From: Burkholderiales bacterium
Lineage (GTDB): Bacteria; Pseudomonadota; Gammaproteobacteria; Burkholderiales; SG8-39
NCBI GenBank assembly: GCA_029266935.1
Contig: JAQSVY010000102.1
Coordinates: forward strand, 1-7,001
Length of the DNA stretch: 7,001 nt
Direction of reading: 5' to 3'
Shown here: in pieces, positions 1-5,892 of the stretch
Numbering within the stretch: the first letter of the stretch is position 1
Layout of the letters: every line of letters begins with the position of its first letter
Made by a program: the position numbers and the translations under genes
Notes under the pieces: model-generated
Told to the model about the DNA's origin: nothing
Seen by the model: the letters and a program-made list of their open reading frames with translations, nothing else
Databases searched by the model: none

Positions 1-1320
1 CAGGCCGAAGGCGGCGAAATCGGTGAGGGAGGGCTTTCCGACGGTGAGCGTTCCGGTCTTGTCGAAGGCGACGGCATCGACGGCATGCGCGATCTCCAGC
101 GCCTCCGCGTCCTTGATGAGGATGCCGTGCTTTGCCGCGACGCCCGTGCCGGCCATGATCGCCGTCGGCGTCGCGAGCCCGAGCGCACAGGGACAGGCGA
201 TGACGAGCACCGCCACGGCGTTCAGCAGCGCCTGCTCCCAGTCGCCGGTCGCAAGGCCCCATCCCATCACGGTGACGAGCGCGATGCCGAGCACGGCGGG
301 AACGAAGACCGCGCTCACGCGATCCACCAGCCGCTGGATCGGCGCCTTCTTCGCCTGAGCGTTCTCCACCAGCTCGATGATCCTGGCGAGCGTCGATTGC
401 GCGCCGACCGCGGCGACGCGCACCTCGAGCACGCCTTCGGCATTGACCGCGCCGCCGGTGACCCCATCGCCCGGCGCCTTTGCGACCGGCAGCGACTCGC
501 CGGTCAGCATGGATTCGTCCGCGTGGCTGCGGCCTTCAACGACGATGCCGTCGGCCGCGATGCGCTCGCCGGGACGGACCACGATGATGTCGTCCAGCGC
601 GAGCCGCGCGACCGGGATCTCGAGCTCGGCGCCGGCGCGCACGACGCGCGCGGTTTCCGGGCGCAGCGACTGCAGCGCGCGGATCGCCTCCGTCGTCTGG
701 CGCTTGGCGCGTCCCTCGAGCCACTTGCCGAGCAGCACCAGCGTAATCACCGCGGCGGACGCCTCGAAGTACAGGTGCGGCTCGTGCTCCCAGTGGCGCC
801 AGAGCATGTACGCCGAGAGACCGTAGGCGGCGCTGGTGCCGAGGGCCACGAGCAGGTCCATGTTGCCGATGCCGGCGAGCAGCGCCTTCCAGCCCGCCCG
901 GTAGAAGCGCGCCCCCAGCCAGAACTGCACCGGCGTCGCGAGGACGAGCTGCAGCCAGCCGGGCAGCGCCCAGTCGGCGAGCATGGGAAACAGGAGCGGC
1001 GCCGTGAGCGCCGCGGCGGCAGCGACCGGCCACCAGCTCCGGTCCTTCGCGGGCTTCGGCGCCGGCGCGAGGCGCCCCTCGTAGCCGGCATCGCGGACCG
1101 CGGCGACGAGCGACTCGGGCGCGGCGCCCTCGGCAAGCGCCACCGTGGCAGTCTCGGTGGCGAGGTTGACTTCGGCCGAGCCGACGCCGGGCACGGCCTT
1201 CAGGGCCTTCTCCACGCGCGCCACGCAGGAGGCGCAGGTCATGCCCTTCTCCACGCGCGCCACGCAGGAGGCGCAGGTCATGCCTTCGATGGGCAGCTTG
1301 ATCAGGTTGGCGGTTTTCAT
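1..1320 (-). CDS. copA: Cu(I)-translocating P1B-type ATPase, N-terminal 440 residues (runs off left edge)
   Basis: Exports Cu(I) across the inner membrane at the cost of ATP. The leftward frame opens at ATG 1320-1318 and stays open to base 1. An N-terminal heavy-metal-associated domain (about residues 4-80) contains GMTCASC, present twice (Cys16/19 and Cys29/32) through a DNA duplication. Hydrophobic segments lie near 95-114, 121-139, 153-172, 185-199, 336-355 and 363-383. The actuator-domain motif TGES is at 273-276, the intramembrane metal site CPC at 376-378, and the phosphorylation motif DKTGTLT begins at Asp420. CPC with this layout is typical of Cu(I)/Ag(I) pumps. The nucleotide-binding domain and last helices would lie beyond the window. 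There is no clear Shine-Dalgarno sequence before the ATG, and the predicted promoter places the transcript start within a few bases of it. It is divergent from copZ. Family assignment is certain; Cu versus Ag specificity is inferred. Confidence 0.95.
   Translation of the reverse strand, partial: MKTANLIKLPIEGMTCASCVARVEKGMTCASCVARVEKALKAVPGVGSAEVNLATETATVALAEGAAPESLVAAVRDAGYEGRLAPAPKPAKDRSWWPVAAAAALTAPLLFPMLADWALPGWLQLVLATPVQFWLGARFYRAGWKALLAGIGNMDLLVALGTSAAYGLSAYMLWRHWEHEPHLYFEASAAVITLVLLGKWLEGRAKRQTTEAIRALQSLRPETARVVRAGAELEIPVARLALDDIIVVRPGERIAADGIVVEGRSHADESMLTGESLPVAKAPGDGVTGGAVNAEGVLEVRVAAVGAQSTLARIIELVENAQAKKAPIQRLVDRVSAVFVPAVLGIALVTVMGWGLATGDWEQALLNAVAVLVIACPCALGLATPTAIMAGTGVAAKHGILIKDAEALEIAHAVDAVAFDKTGTLTVGKPSLTDFAAFGL
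1206..1283 (-). repeat. Exact 39-bp in-frame tandem duplication inside copA
   Basis: Bases 1206-1244 and 1245-1283 are identical over 39 bp and directly adjacent. Read on the minus strand, each copy encodes the 13 residues [13 protein letters not shown], so the metal-binding CxxC loop and the first part of helix 1 of the HMA domain occur twice. 39 is a multiple of three, so the frame is preserved. The copies show no divergence even at third codon positions. This indicates a very recent duplication, ongoing homogenisation, or an assembly artefact. Confidence 0.97.
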
Positions 1321-1328
1321 GGAGCCGC

Positions 1329-1359
1329 AGTCTCAACCCTGCCCTGGTGGGAGGGTCAA
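1329..1359 (-). promoter_or_regulatory. CueR/MerR-type promoter-operator for copA
   Basis: On the minus strand, the -35 element TTGACC (1359-1354) is separated by a 19-bp spacer from a -10-like GAGACT (1334-1329). The overlong 19-bp spacer is the hallmark of promoters activated by DNA distortion by MerR-family regulators. The 21-bp dyad 1336-1356 has outer arms ACCCT/AGGGT and inner CC/GG pairs, with 7 of 10 symmetric pairs matching. This resembles known CueR operators upstream of copA. The predicted transcript start falls 6-8 bases after the -10 element, almost at the ATG. The regulator gene is not in the window. Confidence 0.75.
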
Positions 1360-1368
1360 GGCTTGACC
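1354..1368. repeat. Inverted repeat formed by two back-to-back -35 elements
   Basis: GGTCAA and TTGACC flank a 3-base centre (GGC), so the -35 hexamers of the leftward copA promoter and the putative rightward copZ promoter sit head to head. This compact arrangement would place two regulator dimers side by side on the divergent intergenic DNA. Confidence 0.7.
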
Positions 1369-1393
1369 TTACCACGAGGGGAGGGCTCAGCCT
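1363..1393 (+). promoter_or_regulatory. Probable CueR/MerR-type promoter for copZ (weaker match)
   Basis: TTGACC (1363-1368) is followed by a 19-bp spacer and a weak -10-like CAGCCT (1388-1393), which keeps only the key A2 and T6 positions. The spacer dyad 1366-1386 keeps 5 of 10 symmetric pairs, including the inner CC/GG pairs seen in the copA operator. The expected start near 1400 would give a leader of about 20 bases carrying the copZ ribosome-binding site. The match is less good than at the other two sites. Confidence 0.5.
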
Positions 1394-1420
1394 GGAGCCC
1401 CTATTCAAAGGAGACTCCCC

Positions 1421-1618
1421 ATGCCTCGATTCCTCGTCCCCGACATGACCTGCGGCCACTGCGCGAGCACCATCACCAAGGCGCTCAAGGCAGAGGACCC
1501 GCACGCAAGCGTCGAGATCGCGCTCGCCCAGAAGCTGGTGAGCGTTGAGTCGACCCTGCCGGCCGAAGAGATCGCCGCGTGCCTCGCGGCGGCCGGCTAC
1601 ACGCCCCGTCCGGCCTAG
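1421..1618 (+). CDS. copZ: CopZ-like cytoplasmic copper chaperone (single HMA domain)
   Basis: This small soluble protein of 65 residues is almost entirely one heavy-metal-associated domain, which normally binds one Cu(I) and passes it to the CopA pump or to a copper sensor. The metal site MTCGHC lies at residues 9-14 (Cys11, Cys14), followed by a helix (ASTITKALKA), a SVEIAL strand, and the usual LPAEEIAACLAAAGY C-terminal helix and turn. The His between the cysteines differs from the ASC loop of the neighbouring ATPase; GHC occurs in many CopZ proteins and MerP-like domains. The start is supported by AAAGGAG at 1407-1413, seven bases before the ATG. It is divergently transcribed from copA, with which it probably works. 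Mercury or another soft metal is an alternative ligand, but the copA context favours copper. Confidence 0.92.
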   Translation: MPRFLVPDMTCGHCASTITKALKAEDPHASVEIALAQKLVSVESTLPAEEIAACLAAAGYTPRPA

Positions 1619-1628
1619 AAGTCGCAAT

Positions 1629-1660
1629 GCCGAAATGCTTCCGATCGGAAGCATTTCGGC
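1629..1660. repeat. Perfect 32-bp palindrome after copZ (possible terminator or binding site)
   Basis: The two 16-base halves are exact reverse complements with no spacer; the centre is CCGATCGG and the outer ends are GCCGAAATGC/GCATTTCGGC. It begins 10 bases after the copZ stop and lies before the DJ-1 gene promoter. As RNA it could fold into a long hairpin with a tetraloop, which could end or stabilise the copZ transcript. No T-run follows it, so it is not a canonical intrinsic terminator. A protein-binding dyad is also possible. Confidence 0.6.
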
Positions 1661-1712
1661 GGTTCCACGCCCTCCCGCCATGGCCGCAATACCGACCGCG
1701 CGGCAAGGACGC

Positions 1713-1743
1713 TTGACTCTCCCATCATTGGAAAGTTGAAAGT
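1713..1743 (+). promoter_or_regulatory. CueR/MerR-type promoter-operator for the DJ-1/PfpI gene
   Basis: TTGACT (1713-1718) is followed by a 19-bp spacer and the -10-like GAAAGT (1738-1743). The 21-bp dyad 1716-1736 has outer arms ACTCT/AAAGT and inner CC/GG pairs, with 6 of 10 symmetric pairs matching. Geometry and key bases match the copA operator, including the same distances between -35, dyad and -10. Transcription would start near 1750, leaving a leader of about 20 bases that contains AAGGAG (1759-1764), five bases before the ATG. Confidence 0.68.
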
Positions 1744-1769
1744 GGCGGCTTCCTACCCAAGGAGCCGTC

Positions 1770-2951
1770 ATGAATACAGCACCGTTCTCTTCCGGACCCG
1801 CCGCCCGGGCAAGTCGGCACTCGTTGCTGGCATTTGCCGGCCGCGTCTTCGCAGCCATGGCCGTGACCTTCAGCAGCTGGGGATCCCCGGACCTCCCCGA
1901 AAGCGACCGCGCCCTCGCGGCGAGTCGCTCGAACATCCCCTCGCATGCGCCCCGGTTCGGCCGCGAGCGCGCGCTGGTCGCGGTGGTGGGATACAACGCC
2001 GCCACCGAAGTCACGGACTACGTCGTCCCCTACGGGATCCTCGCGGCATCCGGCGTCGCCGACGTCGTCGCGGTGGCCACGGGCGAAGGCCCGATCCGGA
2101 TGAGCCCTGCGCTTCGCTTTCAGGCGCAGGCGACCACGAGCGAGTTCGACGCCCGCTTCCCCCGCGGGGCGGACTACGTGATCGTCCCCAACGTCTACGT
2201 CGGGGCCGAGGACCCGGTCATGCTTGCCTGGATCAGGCTGCAGGCCGCTCGCGGGGCGACGATTGTCGGCATCTGTGACGGCGTCCCGGTCCTCGCGAAC
2301 GCCGGGCTGCTGGAGGGGCGCCGGGCCACGGCGCACTGGAAAACGATCGACCGGCTCGAGCGCAAGCACCCGGCGACGCGATGGCTGCGCAACCAGCGCT
2401 ATATCGCCGACGGCAATGTCATCACCACCTCGGGCGTATCGGCGTCGATTCCCGTTTCCGTGGCGCTCGTCGAGGCGATCGGCGGCCGCGCAAAGGCCGA
2501 AAGCGTTGCCCGGTCGCTTGGCGTGATGGACTGGAGCCCCCGCCACGACAGCGAGCAGTTCAAGCTCGATGTCGGCAGCCTGCTTACCGCGCTCGGCAAC
2601 AAGGCAATGTTCTGGCGACATGAAGCGCTCGGCCTGGAGGTGCCGCCCGGCGCCGATGAGATCACGGTGGCGCTCGTCGCGGACGCCTATGCGCGCACCC
2701 GTCGCTCCGACGTGCTGTCCGTCTCCGGGACGGACAAGCCGGTCCGGACCCGGCGCGGGCTGATGCTGATCCCCGACCGCATATCCAACGGGCCTGATCA
2801 GCCGAGCCGGATGTTGCCCTTGCTACAGAGCCTGCCGCCCGCCCAGGCACTCGACCGCGCATTGGAAGGCATTGCTGCGAGCTATGGCGAGGACACGGCA
2901 GCTTTCGTGGCCCTGACCATGGAGTACCCGCGCCGGCAAGGCAAGCGATAA
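1770..2951 (+). CDS. DJ-1/PfpI-superfamily (class I glutamine amidotransferase-like) protein with N-terminal hydrophobic segment
   Basis: The 393-residue protein has a DJ-1/PfpI-like fold at about residues 66-236. It begins RALVAVVGYNAATEVTDYVV and reaches the nucleophile elbow VGICDGVPVLANAGLL, with Cys169, the only cysteine in the protein, in the nucleophile position. The following GRRATAHW (183-190) is the signature of the GlxA/AraC-type DJ-1 branch. No C-terminal helix-turn-helix is visible, so it does not look like a regulator. Residues about 18-37 are hydrophobic, interrupted by Arg25 and preceded by Arg13, Arg16 and His17; this suggests a signal peptide or membrane anchor. Residues 298-336 resemble the opening strands of a second DJ-1 module, without a nucleophile. 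AAGGAG five bases upstream supports the start. The gene follows copZ and has a CueR-like promoter, so a role in copper or thiol stress is inferred. Substrate is unknown. It converges on the next gene with a 23-bp gap. Confidence 0.88.
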   Translation: MNTAPFSSGPAARASRHSLLAFAGRVFAAMAVTFSSWGSPDLPESDRALAASRSNIPSHAPRFGRERALVAVVGYNAATEVTDYVVPYGILAASGVADVVAVATGEGPIRMSPALRFQAQATTSEFDARFPRGADYVIVPNVYVGAEDPVMLAWIRLQAARGATIVGICDGVPVLANAGLLEGRRATAHWKTIDRLERKHPATRWLRNQRYIADGNVITTSGVSASIPVSVALVEAIGGRAKAESVARSLGVMDWSPRHDSEQFKLDVGSLLTALGNKAMFWRHEALGLEVPPGADEITVALVADAYARTRRSDVLSVSGTDKPVRTRRGLMLIPDRISNGPDQPSRMLPLLQSLPPAQALDRALEGIAASYGEDTAAFVALTMEYPRRQGKR

Positions 2952-2974
2952 CACGACTGCACTTATTGGGAGCC

Positions 2975-4318
2975 CTACAGCTGAGGTCGGTTGGCGAGCG
3001 CGGCGCGCGCGGCGTTGTAGCCGGCGGCGCCGGCGATGGCGCCGCCGGGATGCATGGCGGCGCCGCACAGCCACAGGCCGGCGATCGGCGTGCGGTAGTG
3101 CGCAAGCTCCGGCAGCGGCCGCATCCACAGCGCCTGGTCGAGGGCGAGCTCGACCTGGTGCGGCTGGGAGGGTGGCGTGACCTCGACCGACTCGATGACC
3201 GCATCTCCGAGCTGCTCGGATAGCGCGGCGGCGACCACGTCGGCGAGCGCGCGTGTGTCGGTGCCAGGGGGGACGTACTGGACCAGTGCCTCGACGCGAT
3301 GCCCGCCGTCGCAATACGCCTCGATGCATGGGCCCTGCGAGACGCGGCCGTACTTCGAGTCGTCGTAGGCCCGCTCCAGATAGTCGAGCGAAGGCGCGTG
3401 CACCAGCGTGTTGAAGCCCGGCGCGCGGTCGAGCTGCAGCGTCACGTGCGCCGCCACGGCGCGATCGCGCAGGTGGCGCAGCCCACGCACGAGCTCCGGG
3501 TCGAGCCATGCCGCGTCAACCAGCTCGAGCAGGGCGCGGCGCGGGTGCGCGCCCGAGAGCACGAGCGAGGCCTCGATTTCCTTGCCGTCCTGGAGGACGC
3601 CATGGACGCGGCCTTCGCGCACGAGCAGCGACGTGATCTTCCCCTCACACGCCTCGACGCCCGGACGCTTGACGAGTAGCGCGTGAAGGTTCGACCGAGG
3701 GGGTCGGAATACCCCCGTCGGACTGCCGACGTGGTGGTGAATGAAACGGAACGCGGTGCCGCCGGAGCGCGGGCCCTGCTGCTGGTGCATGATGCCGGCC
3801 GCGCCCAGCACGCCCTTGAGCGTGTCGTTCTCGAACCACTCGTCGAGAAGCTCCGCCACCGACATCGGCAGGAGCCGCATCAGGTCCACGAGCCCCTGCC
3901 GCCCGAGCAGGCGCGCGCGCAGGGCGAAGCGCGCGCCAAGCGGGTCTGGCGGCGGCTCGAGATAGGCTTTCTCGAGGAAGCGCGCCAGCAGCGCCATGCG
4001 CGTGCAGAAATGCGGCCACTTCTGCGCGTCCGCCGGGCTGACGCGACGGATCGACTCGGCCGAGCGCGCCACGTCGCGCCAGAGCTCGAGCCGGCCGCCG
4101 CCGGGCAAAGGCGCCACCGCCCAGGGATCGGGCGCCTCGATCTTCAGGCCTTCGAGGCGCAGCGCGCGCGCAACCTGCGGCGGCACCCAGCCGAGGCCGT
4201 CTTGCCCGATCGATTCCCCTTCGGGGAAAAGACTGACGGCGTACCCCCCCTTGGACAACAGGTGCGCGGCCACCAGCGAGTTCACCCCACCACCGATGAC
4301 GATCCCACGAGCGCTCAC
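2975..4318 (-). CDS. FAD-dependent oxidoreductase, CrtI/phytoene-dehydrogenase-like, diverged paralogue
   Basis: Starting at GTG 4318-4316 gives 447 residues. The N-terminus RGIVIGGGVNSLVAAHLL is a Rossmann dinucleotide-binding motif (GGGxNS instead of the usual GGGxNG). The second FAD motif, ERxxxVGG in relatives, is replaced by FPEGESIGQDGLG (31-43). The C-terminus YRTPIAGLWLCGAAMHPGG is the family's FAD-contacting signature. Shared central segments such as VAELLDEWFEND and LDYLERAYDDSKYG show that it is homologous to the upstream gene product, but it is about 80 residues shorter. It lacks the KGGNGSVSAA-type and PSMIDPAMAPPGKH-type segments of that protein. The start overlaps the upstream stop as GTGA, with AGGGG seven bases before it. 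It may be an enzyme with its own substrate or a non-catalytic partner of the upstream oxidoreductase. The substrate cannot be named from sequence; carotenoid desaturation is unlikely because no other crt genes are seen. Confidence 0.88.
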   Translation of the reverse strand: MSARGIVIGGGVNSLVAAHLLSKGGYAVSLFPEGESIGQDGLGWVPPQVARALRLEGLKIEAPDPWAVAPLPGGGRLELWRDVARSAESIRRVSPADAQKWPHFCTRMALLARFLEKAYLEPPPDPLGARFALRARLLGRQGLVDLMRLLPMSVAELLDEWFENDTLKGVLGAAGIMHQQQGPRSGGTAFRFIHHHVGSPTGVFRPPRSNLHALLVKRPGVEACEGKITSLLVREGRVHGVLQDGKEIEASLVLSGAHPRRALLELVDAAWLDPELVRGLRHLRDRAVAAHVTLQLDRAPGFNTLVHAPSLDYLERAYDDSKYGRVSQGPCIEAYCDGGHRVEALVQYVPPGTDTRALADVVAAALSEQLGDAVIESVEVTPPSQPHQVELALDQALWMRPLPELAHYRTPIAGLWLCGAAMHPGGAIAGAAGYNAARAALANRPQL

Positions 4319-5892
4319 GCGCCGGCCCCTAAGATGGCAAACGCGGCGTTGCGGCCCGAGGCACCCATCACCCCGCCGCCCGGATGCGTGCCGGAGCCGC
4401 ACTGGTAGAGGCCTGCGACCGGGGTCCGGTACTTCGACCAGGCCGGGGCGGGGCGCAGGAAGAACATCTGCTGCAAGGTGAGCTCGCCCTGGAAGATGTT
4501 GCCCTCCGAGAGGCCGACGATGCGCTCGATGTCGGCGGGCGTGACGACCTGCCGGTGCAGGATGGCGCGTTTGAGGTTGGGGGCGTACTGCGACAGGGTA
4601 TCGACCACGGCGTCGCCCAGGGTCTCGCGCTTCGCGTCGGTCCAGCCGCCGTTCAGGTGGTAGGGCGCGTACTGCACGAAGATCGACATGACGTGCTTCC
4701 CCGGCGGCGCCATCGCCGGATCGATCATCGAGGGGATGACGATGTCCATGTAGGGGTGGCGGGAGATCTCGCCGTACTTGGCGTCGTCGTAGGCGCGCTC
4801 GAGGTACTCCACGCTCGGGCTGATCGAGACCGCGCCGCGTAGGTGCGCTCCCGGCCCGGGGAGGCAGGTGAAGCTCGGCAGCTCGCCCAGCGCAAGGTTG
4901 ACCTTGGCCGAGGAGCCGCGGAAGCGGAAACGGCGGATCGATTCTACGAGCTCCGCCGGAAGGTGCTTCTCGCCTACGAGCGAAAGAAAGGTGCGCCGCG
5001 GGTCGGCGCCCGAGACGACGACGGTGCCCTTGATCTCCTCGCCGCTTTCGAGCACCACGCCGCGCGCTTTGCCGCTGCGAATCAGAACTTCTTTCACTGA
5101 GGCCTGAGTCCGGATCTCCGCGCCGCGTGCCGTGGCGGCAGCGGCGATGGCGGCGCTCACCGAGCCGTTGCCGCCCTTGGCAAAGCCCCAAGCGCGGAAC
5201 ACGCCGTCGAGCTCGCCCATATAGTGGTGCAGCAGCACGTAGGCGGTGCCGGGGGAGCGCGGCCCGAGGAGCGTACCGATGATGCCGCTCGCGGACTTCG
5301 TCGCCTTCAGCGCCTCGGTCTCGAACCATTCATCGAGATAGTCCGCGGCGCTCATCGTGAGCAGCTTGTGCAGGGCGTGAAAGCGCTCTTTTCCAAGGTC
5401 ACGGAAGTACTTCCTGAGCTGAAGGAGCGAAAGCAATTCCGTGGGATGAAAGGACGTCGGATCGGGCGGTGCCATGGCGAGCATCGGCTTGATCGCACGG
5501 GCCATGTGGTGCAGCACGCGGCCGAATTCGTCGTAGGCCTCGGCATCGCGCAGCGAGTGGCGCGCGAGCTCGCGCCGGTTCTGGTCGTGGTCGTTCCACT
5601 GCGCAAGGTAATCGCCGTTCGGCAGCGGCGTGAGCGTGCTCTCGAGCGGCAGGATGTGCAGGCCGTGGCGCGGCAGCTCGAGGTCGCGGATGATCTCGGG
5701 CCGCAGAAGGCTGACGACGTACGAGAACACCGAGAAGCGAAAACCCGGGAATACCTCCTCGCTCATCGCCGCGCCGCCGACGCGCTCGCGGCGCTCCAGG
5801 ACCAGCACCTTCCTGCCGGCCCGGGCGAGGTAGGCGGCGCAGACCAGCCCGTTATGGCCGCCGCCGATGACGACGGCATCGTAGCGCTTCAC
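4315..5892 (-). CDS. FAD-dependent oxidoreductase, CrtI/phytoene-dehydrogenase-like (COG1233 type)
   Basis: The 525 residues match the usual length for this family. The start KRYDAVVIGGGHNGLVCAAY has a complete GxGxxG-type FAD motif (Gly10-Gly15). It is followed by VLVLERRERVGGAAMSEE, with Glu33 for the ribose and the GG of the second FAD motif (39-40). The middle carries FAKGGNGSVSAAIAAAATARG, and the C-terminus carries YRTPVAGLYQCGSGTHPGGGVMGASGRNAA, the conserved closing FAD-binding signature. Members oxidise or desaturate lipids, isoprenoids and other apolar or amine-like substrates; the substrate here is unknown. The GTG start at 5892-5890 is chosen because the Rossmann strand begins two residues later and because GTGA overlaps the upstream stop. 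No good Shine-Dalgarno sequence lies close (GGAG is 14 bases away), which favours translational coupling. The open frame continues upstream to 6213, but that part overlaps the GcvT gene and shows no homology. Confidence 0.93.
   Translation of the reverse strand: MKRYDAVVIGGGHNGLVCAAYLARAGRKVLVLERRERVGGAAMSEEVFPGFRFSVFSYVVSLLRPEIIRDLELPRHGLHILPLESTLTPLPNGDYLAQWNDHDQNRRELARHSLRDAEAYDEFGRVLHHMARAIKPMLAMAPPDPTSFHPTELLSLLQLRKYFRDLGKERFHALHKLLTMSAADYLDEWFETEALKATKSASGIIGTLLGPRSPGTAYVLLHHYMGELDGVFRAWGFAKGGNGSVSAAIAAAATARGAEIRTQASVKEVLIRSGKARGVVLESGEEIKGTVVVSGADPRRTFLSLVGEKHLPAELVESIRRFRFRGSSAKVNLALGELPSFTCLPGPGAHLRGAVSISPSVEYLERAYDDAKYGEISRHPYMDIVIPSMIDPAMAPPGKHVMSIFVQYAPYHLNGGWTDAKRETLGDAVVDTLSQYAPNLKRAILHRQVVTPADIERIVGLSEGNIFQGELTLQQMFFLRPAPAWSKYRTPVAGLYQCGSGTHPGGGVMGASGRNAAFAILGAGA
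4326..4330 (-). promoter_or_regulatory. Ribosome-binding site supporting the GTG start at 4318
   Basis: AGGGG on the minus strand (4330-4326) lies seven bases before the GTG. The frame continues open far upstream without a plausible start near the Rossmann motif, so this site and the GTGA overlap decide the start of the second oxidoreductase. Confidence 0.55.

Noticed and set aside
85..1548. Long plus-strand open frame of 487 codons
   Set aside because: It is antisense to copA and overlaps the start of copZ in another frame; the composition is Arg/Asp/His-rich, and the copA frame contains all the expected P-type ATPase motifs.
536..2014. Long minus-strand open frame of 492 codons
   Set aside because: It runs antisense and out of frame across copA, copZ and the DJ-1 gene; its translation is Arg/Gly/Ala-rich low-complexity sequence without recognisable motifs, typical of shadow frames in GC-rich DNA.
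1725..2621. Minus-strand open frame of 298 codons opposite the DJ-1 gene
   Set aside because: No recognisable domain; the plus-strand frame has clear DJ-1 homology, a Shine-Dalgarno sequence and a promoter.
2529..2949. C-terminal helix-turn-helix that would make the DJ-1 protein a GlxA/AraC-type regulator
   Set aside because: The C-terminal half has no AraC-type HTH signature; it looks more like alpha/beta DJ-1 strands.
2952..2974. Bidirectional terminator between the convergent genes
   Set aside because: The 23-bp gap shows no strong inverted repeat or T-run.
4216..4250. Possible frameshift in the second oxidoreductase near a run of seven C residues
   Set aside because: The frame before it (VIGGGVNSLVAAHLL) and after it (YAVSLF, then the WVPPQ and WRDVARS segments) is continuous and fits the family, so the odd FAD motif looks genuine.
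4319..5329. N-terminal extension of the second oxidoreductase frame upstream of 4318
   Set aside because: The frame is open but lies inside the first oxidoreductase gene in another frame, and its translation shows no homology; the Rossmann motif begins right after GTG 4318.
2975..5892. Carotenoid biosynthesis cluster
   Set aside because: The two oxidoreductases belong to the broad CrtI-like family, but no phytoene synthase or other crt gene is present and the coupled neighbour is a GcvT-family protein.
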